A stretch of DNA of 11,457 nt from Desulfuromonadales bacterium C00003107 (GCA_001751225.1 MAXT01000007.1:1-11457), one strand, 5' to 3'. Positions 1 to 7,982 are shown, counted from the first letter of the stretch. A program made the numbers and translations. The notes: generated by a model from the letters alone, not told the origin.

Positions 1-1482
1 ATGGGGCATGTCGACCATGGCAAAACCAGTCTTCTCGATGCGATCCGTGCCACTGATGTGACCGCTGGCGAGGCCGGTGGCATCACTCAGCATATCGGCG
101 CCTACGATGTCGAGCTGGATGGCCGAAAAATCACCTTTCTAGACACCCCTGGTCACGAGGCTTTTACCGCCATGCGTGCTCGAGGTGCCCAAGCTACGGA
201 CATTGTGATCCTGGTGGTGGCTGCCGATGACGGTGTCATGCCACAGACCAAGGAAGCGGTCAACCATTCCAAGGCTGCCGGCGTACCGATTATTGTGGCG
301 GTCAATAAGATGGACAAGCCTGGCGCCAACTCCGATCGGGTCAAGCAGGAACTGACCGAGTTTGAGATGGTGCCCGAGGATTGGGGCGGCGACACTATCT
401 TTGTTGACGTCTCGGCGAAGGAGCACACCAACCTCGATACCTTGCTGGAAATGATCTTGCTTCAGGCGGAGGTTCTTGAGCTCAAGGCCAATCCGGGAAA
501 ACGGGCTAAGGGTATTATCGTTGAAGCCCGCCTCGATAAGGGTCGCGGGCCGGTAGCTACGGTGTTGGTACAAGAAGGTACTCTGCGCGTTGGCGACCCC
601 ATTGTTTCCGGAGTCAACTTCGGCCGCGTCCGCAGCATGACCGACGATCGTGGCCTTCAGCTGACCGAAGCCGGTCCCTCCTGCCCGGTGGAGGTTACCG
701 GTCTGTCGGGCACTCCCGAAGCAGGGGATCCTTTCCATGCCGTAGAAAACGAGAAGGCGGCCAAGGATGTTGCTGGTCATCGTCAACGCAAATTGCGGGA
801 ATCGGAACTGGCTAGCTCCAGCGGGATTTCTCTCGAGCAGCTCTATGCCCGCATGCAGGAAGGCGATGTCAAGGAGCTCAAGGTTATCATCAAAGGGGAC
901 GTGCAAGGTTCTGTCGAAGCTGTCAAGGATTCTCTGGGCAAGCTCTCTACCGAGGCCTGTCGCCTAGTGCTGATTCACTGTGCTGTCGGCGGTATCATCG
1001 AAAGCGATGTGTCCCTGGCGGCAGCTTCCGATGCCATCATCATCGGCTTTAACGTCCGTCCTGAGCCCAAGGCCAGTGCCCAAGCTGAACTTGACGGGGT
1101 CGATATTCGGCTCTACAGCATCATCTACGATGCAGTTGAAGACGTTCGTAACGCCATGGAAGGTCTGCTGTCTCCGATCTACCAAGAAAAACATCTCGGT
1201 CGTGCCGAGGTGCGAGAAACCTTCAGTGTGTCCAAGATTGGTACCATCGCCGGTTGCTACGTTACCGATGGCAAGATTACCCGCGGAGCGCAGGTGCGAC
1301 TTGTACGGGACAGTATCGTTGTCTGGGAAGGCAAGATGAGCTCCCTGAAACGATTCAAGGACGACGCCAAAGAAGTGGCCAGCGGCTATGAGTGCGGTAT
1401 CAGTTTGGAGAAATACAATAATGTCAAGGTTGGCGATAACATAGAGGCCTTCGAGATGGAAGCGATTAAAGCGCTCCTTTGA
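1..1482 (+). CDS. infB: Translation initiation factor IF-2, 5'-truncated by the window edge
   Basis: IF-2 is the GTPase that brings initiator fMet-tRNA to the 30S subunit and promotes subunit joining. The 493 residues present start exactly at the G1/P-loop (GHVDHGKT, residues 2-9). They continue through the G3 motif DTPGH (48-52, with the catalytic-type H52), G4 NKMD (102-105) and G5 SAK (138-140). An EF-Tu-like beta-barrel domain II follows (about 165-250), then the linker helix, C1 (about 270-385) and the fMet-tRNA-binding C2 domain (about 395-490). The ATG at base 1 encodes a conserved Met inside the family motif preceding G1 and is not a start codon; the N-terminal domains lie upstream of the window. 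The reading frame is intact to TGA at 1480-1482. The next gene follows after 14 bp, consistent with an operon. Family assignment is certain. Confidence 0.98.
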   Translation: MGHVDHGKTSLLDAIRATDVTAGEAGGITQHIGAYDVELDGRKITFLDTPGHEAFTAMRARGAQATDIVILVVAADDGVMPQTKEAVNHSKAAGVPIIVAVNKMDKPGANSDRVKQELTEFEMVPEDWGGDTIFVDVSAKEHTNLDTLLEMILLQAEVLELKANPGKRAKGIIVEARLDKGRGPVATVLVQEGTLRVGDPIVSGVNFGRVRSMTDDRGLQLTEAGPSCPVEVTGLSGTPEAGDPFHAVENEKAAKDVAGHRQRKLRESELASSSGISLEQLYARMQEGDVKELKVIIKGDVQGSVEAVKDSLGKLSTEACRLVLIHCAVGGIIESDVSLAAASDAIIIGFNVRPEPKASAQAELDGVDIRLYSIIYDAVEDVRNAMEGLLSPIYQEKHLGRAEVRETFSVSKIGTIAGCYVTDGKITRGAQVRLVRDSIVVWEGKMSSLKRFKDDAKEVASGYECGISLEKYNNVKVGDNIEAFEMEAIKALL

Positions 1483-1496
1483 TTCTAGGTTAGGCT

Positions 1497-1787
1497 ATGG
1501 TTGTTGGAGTTTTACGTCTTGAGCTGGTGGTGCTTGGCGCCACCAGCCTCAAGGAAAAACGATCGGTGGTTAAAAAGATACTTGGCCGTTGCCGTAGCCG
1601 TTTTCCAGTTTCCTGCGCAGAAACAGGCCTACAGGATTTCCAACAGAGTGCTCAGCTTGGGTTTGCAGTTGTTGTAAGCTCTGAATCCCTTGCTCATGGC
1701 TTGTTTGAACATATAGAAAACGAAATCGAACAGATCGGCTTGGCTGATATTGTTGATCGGTTTGTTGAATTTCTTCATTATTCATAG
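1497..1787 (+). CDS. ylxP: DUF503 family protein YlxP
   Basis: This small protein of 96 residues belongs to the DUF503 family (YlxP), which commonly lies between infB and rbfA. Family features visible are the N-terminal [10 protein letters not shown] strand, the SLKEKR motif (residues 17-22) followed by VVKKIL, then [12 protein letters not shown] and the QLGFAVV strand, and an acidic C-terminal helix ending in VEFLHYS. The length is normal for the family and the frame is complete. ATG at 1497 is preceded by a weak AGGTTAGG-like ribosome-binding sequence. It sits 14 bp after infB, and its stop overlaps the ribosome-binding site of rbfA, so co-transcription is likely. The biochemical role is not established; ribosome binding or assembly is suggested by the context and by work on homologues. 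Confidence 0.9.
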   Translation: MVVGVLRLELVVLGATSLKEKRSVVKKILGRCRSRFPVSCAETGLQDFQQSAQLGFAVVVSSESLAHGLFEHIENEIEQIGLADIVDRFVEFLHYS

Positions 1788-1790
1788 AGG
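1786..1790 (+). promoter_or_regulatory. Ribosome-binding site that decides the rbfA start
   Basis: AGAGG overlaps the ylxP stop codon (TAG, 1785-1787) and lies five bases ahead of a TTG at 1796. An upstream in-frame GTG at 1790 would share its first base with this AGAGG and would leave no Shine-Dalgarno spacing, so TTG 1796 is the better start. Confidence 0.55.
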
Positions 1791-1795
1791 TGGCC

Positions 1796-2152
1796 TTGCA
1801 GTCTCAACGATCCCAAAGAGTTGGGGAACAGATTCAAAAGGAAATATCGGCCTTATTGCTAAAGGGTTTGAAAGATCCCCGGGTCGGTTTTGTTACAATT
1901 ACCGAAGTTAAGGTCACTTCCGATCTCGGTTCGGCTCGCATCTATTTTACCGTTATGGGTGAAGAGCAAGTTCGCCGCCAGACATCTCAGGGCCTAACCA
2001 GTGCAGGGCCTTATCTTAGGCGGGAACTAGGCAAACGACTTCGCCTGCGGCATGTCCCGGAGTTGGTTTTTGAATTTGACACCGCTCTGGAATATGGCAA
2101 TCGTATCGCATCGCTGCTGCAAGAGATTAAGCAGAAGGAAGAACATGATTGA
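1796..2152 (+). CDS. rbfA: 30S ribosome-binding factor RbfA
   Basis: RbfA is a cold-shock-associated maturation factor that binds the 30S subunit and is needed for late 16S rRNA 5'-end processing. With a TTG start the protein is 118 residues and begins [13 protein letters not shown], which matches the usual N-terminus of the family; the in-frame GTG at 1790 would add two residues. The KH-type fold is recognisable by [15 protein letters not shown] followed by [12 protein letters not shown], and near the C-terminus by [13 protein letters not shown]. The length (usually about 115-130 residues) is normal. The gene stands between ylxP and a DHH phosphoesterase gene whose ATG (2145) overlaps the rbfA stop (TGA, 2150-2152) by 8 bp, which suggests translational coupling. 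The family call is secure; only the exact start is open. Confidence 0.95.
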   Translation: MQSQRSQRVGEQIQKEISALLLKGLKDPRVGFVTITEVKVTSDLGSARIYFTVMGEEQVRRQTSQGLTSAGPYLRRELGKRLRLRHVPELVFEFDTALEYGNRIASLLQEIKQKEEHD

Positions 2153-3095
2153 TGCCATCCTGAGCACCATCGAGCGGGGCCAGCGTTTTTTGATTGCTTC
2201 CCATGGCAATCCGGATGGTGATGCCCTTGCCTCGACCCTGGCGCTGGCTATTGCTTTGTCAGAAATGGGTAAAGAGGTTGTAGCTTATAATCAGGACGGC
2301 TTGTCCGACGAACTTTCCTTTTTGCCCGGTGCCTCTCTGGTGGTCGATACCATTGCAGCGGATCAATCCTTTGATGCCGGTTTCATTCTTGACAGCGGTG
2401 AACTGCGCCGTGCCGGAAGCCATCTTAAAGATTATTGCCAGACACTGGTTAATATCGACCATCATCCCCATTCAGAAAATTTTGGCAGCATTTACTATGT
2501 TGACGAAACAGCCTGTGCTACCGGTGCTTTGATCTATCGCATCCTGCAGGCGGCTGGGCATGCCATTTCGCAGCCTGTTGCAACCTGCATCTATACGGCA
2601 ATCCTTACCGATACCGGTTCTTTTCGTTATTCCAATGCCGATCCCGAGGCATTTAACATCGCTGCGGAACTGGTCGGGCTTGGGGTCTCGCCTTGGGAAG
2701 TGTCGGCGAATATTTACGAAAATCGCCCGGCAGAGCAGCTTCGCCTGCTGACGGCCGCTCTGGACACCCTGATTGTTTCCGATTGTGGGCGACTTGGTGC
2801 TCTCAGCGTTACCGAACAGATGTTAGCCGAGACCGGTACTGGTCCAGAACATACCGATGGATTAATCAATTACCCGCGATCTATTCGAGGGGTGAAGGTG
2901 GCCCTTCTTTTTCGCCAAGCGAGCGACGATTGCTTCAAGGTTGGTTTTCGTTCCAAGGGCGAGGTCAATGTCGGTGAACTGGCACGGCAATTAGGTGGCG
3001 GTGGGCATCATAATGCTGCTGGTGCAACGCTTAGCGGTGACCTTGGCACTATTCAGCAAATGGTTTTCAGCCGTCTGCAGAGCCTTTTACCCTGA
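2145..3095 (+). CDS. nrnA: DHH/DHHA1 phosphoesterase, NrnA-type oligoribonuclease / pAp phosphatase
   Basis: Members of this family are Mn2+-dependent phosphoesterases that degrade 2-5 nt RNA fragments from the end and, in many species, dephosphorylate pAp. The 316-residue protein has the DHH metal-binding motifs: HGNPDGD (20-26), D83 in LDSGE, the signature DHH at 105-107 in [13 protein letters not shown], and D156 in LTDTGSF. The C-terminal DHHA1 substrate-binding domain ends with [10 protein letters not shown] (284-293). ATG 2145 is chosen because AGAAGGAAG lies just upstream and the catalytic fold begins here. The frame stays open 31 codons further upstream (to 2052), but that stretch overlaps rbfA and has no family similarity. 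The 8-bp overlap with rbfA and 3-bp gap to truB indicate one operon. Its substrate (nanoRNA, pAp or c-di-nucleotide products) cannot be told from sequence alone. Confidence 0.93.
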   Translation: MIDAILSTIERGQRFLIASHGNPDGDALASTLALAIALSEMGKEVVAYNQDGLSDELSFLPGASLVVDTIAADQSFDAGFILDSGELRRAGSHLKDYCQTLVNIDHHPHSENFGSIYYVDETACATGALIYRILQAAGHAISQPVATCIYTAILTDTGSFRYSNADPEAFNIAAELVGLGVSPWEVSANIYENRPAEQLRLLTAALDTLIVSDCGRLGALSVTEQMLAETGTGPEHTDGLINYPRSIRGVKVALLFRQASDDCFKVGFRSKGEVNVGELARQLGGGGHHNAAGATLSGDLGTIQQMVFSRLQSLLP

Positions 3096-3098
3096 CCC

Positions 3099-4013
3099 AT
3101 GAACGGTGTTTTGATTGTAGATAAACCCGCCGGGATGACTTCCCATGACGTAGTGCGTCGGTTGCGGCGTGTGTGTCAAACCCGCCGAGTCGGGCATTCG
3201 GGCACCCTTGATCCAATGGCTACCGGACTCTTGTTGGTGGCCGTAGGGGAGGGCACGAGGGTCGTGCAGTTCCTGGTCGAAGGGGACAAGACTTACCGAG
3301 CAACGCTGCAGTTTGGCGCCGAAACTACCACCCAGGACGCCGAAGGCGAAGTTACCCACCGGCGCCCCATCGATCATCTGGAAGATTCTGCTGTTTTGCA
3401 GGCCTGCCAGCAAATGGTCGGTGAGTTGCAACAGATTCCGCCTATGTATTCGGCCATTAAGATCAAGGGGGTTGCTTTGCATCGCCTGGCCCGCCAAGGG
3501 ATCGAGATTGAAAGGCCACCGAGGACGGTACATATTAGACACCTCACCGTGGAAAATCTGGCGTTGCCTCAACTCTCTTTTGAGGTAAAATGCAGCAAGG
3601 GTACTTATATTCGCACCCTTTGCCACGACCTTGGACATAAGCTCGAAACCGCTGCCCATCTCAGCTCTTTGCGCCGCCTTCGAAGCGGATCATTTGACAT
3701 CGAGGAAGCCGTTACCCTGGAGTGGCTCGAGCAGGCTAGTTCGCAGGCCATTGATGAAAAGCTGCTGTCTTTGAGTTCAGCCTTACGCGACTATCCGGTA
3801 TGTGAGGTCACCGAAGAGGGCTACAAAAAGCTGTGTCATGGCATACCGCCACTGTTAGAGCATTTAGCTGCTGGAGCCCCTTTTGACGAAGGGCAGAAGG
3901 TGCTTTTGAGTTTAAATGGCCAGGCTTTGGCCATGGCCCGTTTCGCACCATCGCGGAGCAAGGAAAAGCGCGGAGATTTTGAGTTGTTAAGAGTATTCAA
4001 CAGCGGTGAATAG
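3099..4013 (+). CDS. truB: tRNA pseudouridine(55) synthase TruB
   Basis: TruB isomerises U55 in the T-loop of elongator tRNAs to pseudouridine and also acts as a tRNA chaperone. The 304-residue protein carries the family motifs: motif I KPAGMTS (9-15); motif II GHSGTLDP with the catalytic aspartate D38; Y66 in the KTYRATL segment; PPMYSAIKIKG (114-124), which holds the active-site tyrosine loop; and CSKGTYIRTLCHDLG (165-179). The second residue of motif II after GH is Ser where Thr is more usual, a minor change. A C-terminal extension of about 75 residues corresponds to the small C-terminal domain. ATG 3099 follows the preceding stop by 3 bp, so translation probably continues from the upstream gene. 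The clustering of infB, rbfA, truB, rpsO and pnp is shared with many bacteria. Confidence 0.97.
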   Translation: MNGVLIVDKPAGMTSHDVVRRLRRVCQTRRVGHSGTLDPMATGLLLVAVGEGTRVVQFLVEGDKTYRATLQFGAETTTQDAEGEVTHRRPIDHLEDSAVLQACQQMVGELQQIPPMYSAIKIKGVALHRLARQGIEIERPPRTVHIRHLTVENLALPQLSFEVKCSKGTYIRTLCHDLGHKLETAAHLSSLRRLRSGSFDIEEAVTLEWLEQASSQAIDEKLLSLSSALRDYPVCEVTEEGYKKLCHGIPPLLEHLAAGAPFDEGQKVLLSLNGQALAMARFAPSRSKEKRGDFELLRVFNSGE

Positions 4014-4016
4014 GGC

Positions 4017-4045
4017 TTTACACTGCTGAGTTTCTATGGTAAATG
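4017..4045 (+). promoter_or_regulatory. Possible weak promoter for rpsO
   Basis: TTTACA (4017-4022, 5 of 6 to the -35 consensus) is followed after 17 bases by TAAATG (4040-4045, only 3 of 6 to the -10 consensus). It lies in the 98-bp gap between truB and rpsO, where Escherichia coli also has an rpsO promoter. The -10 element is poor, so this is a weak proposal. Confidence 0.3.
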
Positions 4046-4052
4046 TTGAAAG

Positions 4053-4084
4053 TTTTTAGGCGCATTCGCGCCCTTATCGAAAAA
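4053..4084 (+). promoter_or_regulatory. Stem-loop in the rpsO leader (candidate S15 autoregulatory site)
   Basis: GGCGC (4059-4063) pairs with GCGCC (4068-4072) around an ATTC loop. TTTTT (4053-4057) can close an outer stem with AAAAA (4080-4084). The structure ends 12 bases before the rpsO Shine-Dalgarno sequence. S15 represses its own translation through leader structures in several bacterial groups, and these structures are not conserved between groups, so the regulatory role here is inferred from position alone. Confidence 0.35.
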
Positions 4085-4096
4085 GAACCGAGTGTG

Positions 4097-4105
4097 AAAG
4101 GAGAT
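4097..4105 (+). promoter_or_regulatory. Ribosome-binding site fixing the GTG start of rpsO
   Basis: AAAGGAGAT is a strong Shine-Dalgarno match. Its GGAG ends 8 bases before GTG 4112, which opens the canonical S15 N-terminus. The frame also stays open upstream to an ATG at 4043, but that start would place the ribosome-binding site inside the coding sequence and add 23 residues foreign to S15. Confidence 0.85.
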
Positions 4106-4111
4106 GGCACC

Positions 4112-4378
4112 GTGACTGCCACAGAACGCAAACAGGAAATCATCAACGAGTTTAAACGCCATGAAGGCGATACCGGGTCTCCGGAAGTACAGATTGCGCT
4201 GCTTTCCGAGCGGATCACTTACCTGACCGATCATTTTCGGACCCACAAGAAGGACCATCATTCTCGTCGCGGTCTGTTGAAGATCGTCGGACAGAGACGT
4301 AGACTGCTCGACTATCTGAAAAAGATTGAAGTTGAGCGCTATCGTACCATCATCAAAGTCCTGGGAATTCGCAGGTAA
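4112..4378 (+). CDS. rpsO: 30S ribosomal protein S15 (uS15)
   Basis: S15 is a primary 16S rRNA-binding protein of the 30S platform; it binds the three-way junction of helices 20-22 and contributes to the inter-subunit bridge. The 88-residue product has the normal family length. It starts (M)[30 protein letters not shown] and carries the conserved [12 protein letters not shown] core and a basic [11 protein letters not shown] helix, ending IKVLGIRR. The start codon is GTG, supported by the strong AAAGGAGAT sequence upstream. The gene lies between truB and pnp, the usual rpsO-pnp arrangement. A Rho-independent terminator begins 5 bp after the stop, so much of the S15 mRNA should end there, with some readthrough into pnp. 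Confidence 0.98.
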   Translation: MTATERKQEIINEFKRHEGDTGSPEVQIALLSERITYLTDHFRTHKKDHHSRRGLLKIVGQRRRLLDYLKKIEVERYRTIIKVLGIRR

Positions 4379-4383
4379 AATCA

Positions 4384-4432
4384 CAGGCAGCACGCCCCTC
4401 GCCGCAGCGTAGGGCCTGCTGCCTGAGTTTTT
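4384..4432 (+). terminator. Rho-independent terminator between rpsO and pnp
   Basis: CAGGCAGCA (4384-4392) pairs perfectly with TGCTGCCTG (4417-4425). GCCC (4394-4397) with GGGC (4412-4415) extends the stem inward, and CGC (4400-4402) with GCG (4407-4409) caps it, for about 16 base pairs. It is followed one spacer (AG) later by TTTTT (4428-4432). The position corresponds to the t1 terminator of the E. coli rpsO-pnp operon, where it is leaky. Confidence 0.85.
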
Positions 4433-4435
4433 GGT

Positions 4436-4526
4436 ACAGCTCGGGAGGCTGTCCGGAGAGAGGATTCGGTGTGATTTGCCGTCAGGCAATACCGACTCCT
4501 GTCTCAGGCCAACCTCCTTTGGCTGT
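4436..4526 (+). promoter_or_regulatory. Long imperfect hairpin in the pnp leader, candidate RNase III / PNPase autoregulatory site
   Basis: By hand folding, a single 91-nt element forms about 34 base pairs. ACAGC (4436-4440) pairs with GCTGT (4522-4526), and GGAGG (4444-4448) with CCTCC (4513-4517). Short TG/CA and CC/GG steps follow, then GAGA (4456-4459) with TCTC, AGGA (4461-4464) with TCCT, TCGGTGT (4466-4472) with ATACCGA (4489-4495, one G-U pair), and TGCC (4477-4480) with GGCA around a GTCA loop. In E. coli the pnp leader contains an RNase III-cleaved duplex through which PNPase destabilises its own mRNA. The size, shape and position here match that arrangement, although I see no obvious primary-sequence identity. 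TTTT follows the stem base, so a terminator role is also possible. Confidence 0.6.
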
Positions 4527-4558
4527 TTTATGCCCCATCTGAAAAAAAACTTGGTTGC

Positions 4559-4572
4559 TGCGGTCGACCGCA
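4559..4572. repeat. Perfect 14-bp palindrome just upstream of the pnp ribosome-binding site
   Basis: TGCGGTCGACCGCA is its own reverse complement and ends 6 bases before the AAAGGAG of pnp. As RNA it would give a 5-bp stem with a UCGA loop. As DNA it could be a dimeric operator. Nothing else in the window repeats it. Confidence 0.6.
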
Positions 4573-4578
4573 CAGAAT

Positions 4579-4585
4579 AAAGGAG
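4579..4585 (+). promoter_or_regulatory. Ribosome-binding site fixing the TTG start of pnp
   Basis: AAAGGAG ends 6 bases before TTG 4592. No ATG or GTG in frame nearby gives the family N-terminus, so pnp uses a TTG start with a near-consensus Shine-Dalgarno sequence. Confidence 0.85.
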
Positions 4586-4591
4586 AAACAA

Positions 4592-6691
4592 TTGGCTTAT
4601 CAAAAAGTAGAAATTGAATTCAACGGTCAACCGTTGACCATCGAAACCGGCAAGATGGCCCGTCAGGCTGACGGCGCTACGGTTATCACCTACGGCGGCA
4701 CCAAAATACTCTGTACCGCTGTCTCTGGTAGAAAAATGAAGGAAGGTCAGAGCTTTTTTCCCCTAGTAGTTAATTACCAGGAAAAGTTCTATGCCGGTGG
4801 TAAAATCCCCGGTTCCTTTTTTCGTCGTGAAAGAGGATCTACGGAGCGGGAAACTCTGATCTGTAGACTCATCGACCGCCCGCTGCGGCCGCTCTTTCCT
4901 AAAGGTTATATGTTCGAAACCCAGATTATGCCGACGGTCATTTCCGTCGACCTGGAGAATGATCCCGATACCCTGGCTCTCGTTGGCTGTTCTGCGGCTC
5001 TCGAAATTTCCGACATCCCCTTCGACGGCCCAATTGCCTCGGTACGGGTGGCTCGGGTTGAAGGTCAGTTGATCGCCAACCCTAATTTTGAGCAGCGCGA
5101 GGCCAGCGATCTGGACCTGACCGTTGCCGGTTCCCGCGAAGCCATCATCATGGTGGAAGGGGAGGCTGACTTCCTTAGTGAAGATGAAATTCTCGAAGCG
5201 ATCTTTTTTGGCCACGAGGCCATGCAGCCACTGATTGAAGTGCAGTCGGAATTGCGCAAAATTGCCGGTAAGGAGAAGCGTGAATTCTTGGTGCCGGAAC
5301 CCGACCAGGCACTGGCTGATAAGGTTGCCACACTAGCTGAGGCACGACTGCTTGAAGCGGTTAAGATTCGTAGCAAGCAAGAACGTTATGCTGCTGTTGG
5401 CGTGATTAAGGAAGAAATCGTCGCCGAGCTGGTTGATGAGGAAGCCAATAATAAAGAAGAGATCAGCGAGACTCTCTCTGCTCTGCAGAAACGAGTTGTA
5501 CGGCAGATGATTATCCGCGATCAAATCCGTATCGATGGCCGTGACTTTAATACTGTCCGTCCAATTAATTGCGAAGTCGGTCTGTTGCCCCGTGCTCATG
5601 GCAGCGCACTGTTCACCCGTGGCGAAACTCAGGCCCTGGTTGCAGTGGCCCTCGGCACCAGCAAGGATGAGCAGCGCATGGATAACGTTCAGTCCATGGA
5701 TTTTAAAAAGTTCATGCTGCACTATAACTTTCCTCCTTTCTGTGTTGGCGAAACCAGCATGCGCTTGTTCCCGGGTCGCCGTGAAATTGGCCATGGTATG
5801 TTGGCAGAACGTTCTGTTTCCAAGGTTTTGCCGGTTCACGATGACTTCCCCTACACCATCCGGGTCGTCTCCGAAACCCTCGAATCCAATGGTTCTTCTT
5901 CCATGGCTAGTGTCTGCGGTGCCACCTTGGCTCTGATGGATGCCGGTGTTCCTGTGACGAAAGCCGTAGCCGGCATTGCCATGGGCCTGATTAAGGAAGG
6001 CGACGATGTTGCGGTTCTGAGCGACATCCTTGGTGACGAAGATCATCTTGGCGACATGGACTTTAAAGTCACCGGTGCTGCTGAAGGGGTCACCGCACTG
6101 CAGATGGATATCAAAATCGGCGGTGTCGACAAGGCGATTATGAAGCAGGCCCTGGAGCAAGCTCGCGAAGGGCGCATTCACATTCTCGGTAAGATGGCTG
6201 AAGCCATCAGTGTTCCCCGAGAGGAATTGTCACCTTACGCACCTCGCATTACTACCATTCAGGTCAAGCAGGACCAGGTTCGCACCGTTATCGGTTCTGG
6301 CGGCAAGAATGTTCGTGGGATTATCGAAGCTACCGGCTGTTCCATCGATATCGAAGACGACGGTCGCATTAATATTGCTTCGGCCGATGGTGATGCCTGC
6401 AAAATGGCCATCAAGATGATTCGCGACCTGACCCAGGAAGCTGAAAAGGGTAAACTCTACATGGGTACCGTCCGCAAGATCATGGAATTCGGCGCCTTTG
6501 TTGAGATCTTCCCGGGAACCGATGGTTTGGTTCATATTTCTGAGCTGGATAAAGAGCGGGTACGTAACGTTACAGATATTCTCAAAGAAGGTGATCAAGT
6601 TCTGGTCAAGTGCCTCGACATCGACCGTCAAGGCAAAATCAAACTGTCTCGTAAAGAAGCTTTGGGACAGACCTTGCCTGAAGTAGGCTGA
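4592..6691 (+). CDS. pnp: Polyribonucleotide nucleotidyltransferase (PNPase)
   Basis: PNPase degrades RNA 3'-to-5' phosphorolytically, releasing nucleoside diphosphates, and can add 3' tails; it is a ring-shaped trimer. The 699-residue protein shows the full domain order. The first RNase PH core includes the [12 protein letters not shown] loop and [12 protein letters not shown]. An all-helical linker occupies about residues 240-310. The second, catalytic RNase PH core has D484, D490 and K492 in [12 protein letters not shown], equivalent to the E. coli D486/D492/K494 metal-binding site. A KH domain carries [13 protein letters not shown] (from about 567), and a C-terminal S1 domain runs from about 621 to 690 ([20 protein letters not shown]). 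The start is TTG behind AAAGGAG. The long leader hairpin upstream suggests post-transcriptional autocontrol. The reading frame is complete. Confidence 0.98.
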   Translation: MAYQKVEIEFNGQPLTIETGKMARQADGATVITYGGTKILCTAVSGRKMKEGQSFFPLVVNYQEKFYAGGKIPGSFFRRERGSTERETLICRLIDRPLRPLFPKGYMFETQIMPTVISVDLENDPDTLALVGCSAALEISDIPFDGPIASVRVARVEGQLIANPNFEQREASDLDLTVAGSREAIIMVEGEADFLSEDEILEAIFFGHEAMQPLIEVQSELRKIAGKEKREFLVPEPDQALADKVATLAEARLLEAVKIRSKQERYAAVGVIKEEIVAELVDEEANNKEEISETLSALQKRVVRQMIIRDQIRIDGRDFNTVRPINCEVGLLPRAHGSALFTRGETQALVAVALGTSKDEQRMDNVQSMDFKKFMLHYNFPPFCVGETSMRLFPGRREIGHGMLAERSVSKVLPVHDDFPYTIRVVSETLESNGSSSMASVCGATLALMDAGVPVTKAVAGIAMGLIKEGDDVAVLSDILGDEDHLGDMDFKVTGAAEGVTALQMDIKIGGVDKAIMKQALEQAREGRIHILGKMAEAISVPREELSPYAPRITTIQVKQDQVRTVIGSGGKNVRGIIEATGCSIDIEDDGRINIASADGDACKMAIKMIRDLTQEAEKGKLYMGTVRKIMEFGAFVEIFPGTDGLVHISELDKERVRNVTDILKEGDQVLVKCLDIDRQGKIKLSRKEALGQTLPEVG

Positions 6692-6705
6692 TAACGGCTA
6701 GGTGA

Positions 6706-7968
6706 ATGTATCAAAAGACTGTTCTCGACAATGGTATTCGAATACTGACCGAAAAGGTCCCAGCAGCTTATTCAGCTGCTTTGGGTTTCTGGGTCGAGAA
6801 CGGGGCACGACATGAATCGAGGGCGCTGAGTGGTGCGTCTCATTTTCTTGAACATCTTTTGTTCAAGGGAACCCGGCGCCGCAGCGCCCTCGATATTGCC
6901 AAAGAAATCGATTCTGTTGGTGGCGCACTGAACGCTTTTACCAGCCATGAACTTAGCTGTTATTATGCCAAAGTCGCTGGCAACAAACTGCCTCTGGTTA
7001 TCGATCTGCTCTCCGACATCTTCTGTCACTCTCTGTTTGATCTCGATGACATCGAAAAAGAACGCCGGGTTATCCTGCAAGAAATCCACATGGTGGAGGA
7101 TAGCCCCGACGAACGCATTCACGAACTTTTTGCGCAAAATTTCTGGCCCGACCATCCCCTTGGCCGCCCCATCCTTGGCACTCATCAAAGCGTTTCCTCC
7201 CTTGACCGCTCCGTTCTTTTGGATTTTTTTGCCAACTGGTATACAGGGTGCAACCTCATTATTACCGCCGCTGGCGATCTGGACCATCAACAGGTAGTCG
7301 ATTGTGTTGCCTCTGCCCTCGGTTCCTTACCGAAAGGATGCAGAGCTGAAACAGTGGCGCCGACCAATAGACCTTTATGTCAGGTCAATATTCTGAACAA
7401 AAAGCTGGAACAGGTACATATCTGCCTCGGCACTGCAGGTTTGTCACAGGGCCATGAGAAGCGCTATGTCGGTCAGATTCTCAATGCTATTCTCGGTGGC
7501 AGCATCAGTTCGCGACTCTTTCAAAAGCTCCGCGAAGAACGTGGCATGGCATATTCTGTTTACTCCTACCTCAATGCCCACGCCGATTGTGGGTCACTGG
7601 TAGTCCATGCCGGTGTTTCTCCCGATGAGGCAGGCCATGCGATAGGGGTTATTTTGCGGGAGTTCAATCTACTCAATAAACACATGGTCTCTGTTGATGA
7701 ACTGCAAGCTGCCAAGGATCAACTCAAGGGCCAGTTCATGCTGTCCATGGAAAGCACCGATAACCGCATGACGCGGTTGGCCAAAAACGAAGTTTACCTT
7801 GGGAGAGTTCTCGCACCCGAGGAAATTTTGGCCAATATCGATAAGGTTAGCGCAAGCGCCATTCAGCAACTGGCCCAGAACCTTTTTCAGGACCAGGGAC
7901 TGGTGCTGCAGATGGTTGGCGATCTGAGCAATGATGTTTTTCCTCTCATAGACCTGACTCTCGGTTGA
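6706..7968 (+). CDS. M16 family zinc metallopeptidase (processing-peptidase-like)
   Basis: This 420-residue protein belongs to the single-unit M16B (pitrilysin/mitochondrial processing peptidase) family, often annotated as 'insulinase family' or PqqL-like. The inverted zinc motif HFLEH is at residues 46-50 (ligands H46 and H50, catalytic E49). The third ligand is E126 in VILQEIHMVEDSP, at the family-typical distance. The inactive C-terminal half has the conserved SRLFQKLREERGMAYSVYSY segment (269-288), which contributes substrate-binding Arg/Tyr residues. No signal peptide is visible, so a cytoplasmic location is likely; M16B enzymes usually act as dimers. ATG 6706 has TAGGTGA immediately ahead and lies 14 bp after pnp. 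The same pnp - M16 peptidase - dut order is remembered from Geobacter relatives and firmicutes. The physiological substrate is unknown. Confidence 0.93.
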   Translation: MYQKTVLDNGIRILTEKVPAAYSAALGFWVENGARHESRALSGASHFLEHLLFKGTRRRSALDIAKEIDSVGGALNAFTSHELSCYYAKVAGNKLPLVIDLLSDIFCHSLFDLDDIEKERRVILQEIHMVEDSPDERIHELFAQNFWPDHPLGRPILGTHQSVSSLDRSVLLDFFANWYTGCNLIITAAGDLDHQQVVDCVASALGSLPKGCRAETVAPTNRPLCQVNILNKKLEQVHICLGTAGLSQGHEKRYVGQILNAILGGSISSRLFQKLREERGMAYSVYSYLNAHADCGSLVVHAGVSPDEAGHAIGVILREFNLLNKHMVSVDELQAAKDQLKGQFMLSMESTDNRMTRLAKNEVYLGRVLAPEEILANIDKVSASAIQQLAQNLFQDQGLVLQMVGDLSNDVFPLIDLTLG

Positions 7969-7982
7969 TGTTTGTTGTAGAT

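Noticed and set aside
1..3. ATG at base 1 as the infB start
   Set aside because: It encodes the conserved Met preceding the G1 motif. IF-2 has long N-terminal domains before it, so the gene is cut by the window.
139..906. 255-codon open frame on the minus strand inside infB
   Set aside because: It is fully antisense to the conserved IF-2 GTPase region, has no recognisable family features, and is an ordinary by-product of codon use on the coding strand.
1497..1787. Possible frameshift or truncation of the DUF503 gene because of its small size
   Set aside because: The 96 residues cover the whole family length with the expected N- and C-terminal motifs.
2052..2144. 31-codon N-terminal extension of the DHH phosphoesterase
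   Set aside because: It overlaps rbfA, has no family similarity, and a good ribosome-binding site precedes ATG 2145.
3087..3659. 190-codon minus-strand frame over truB
   Set aside because: It is antisense to TruB catalytic motifs and looks like a shadow frame.
4043..4111. 23-codon N-terminal extension of S15
   Set aside because: S15 is normally 88-89 residues. The strong AAAGGAGAT lies inside this extension and serves GTG 4112.
4551..4578. TTGGTT-N16-CAGAAT as a pnp promoter
   Set aside because: Both boxes are weak, and the -10 candidate would start transcription at or inside the ribosome-binding site, too close to TTG 4592.
5333..6181. 282-codon open frame on the minus strand inside pnp
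   Set aside because: It is antisense to the conserved PNPase catalytic core, has no ribosome-binding site worth noting, and its product resembles no family.
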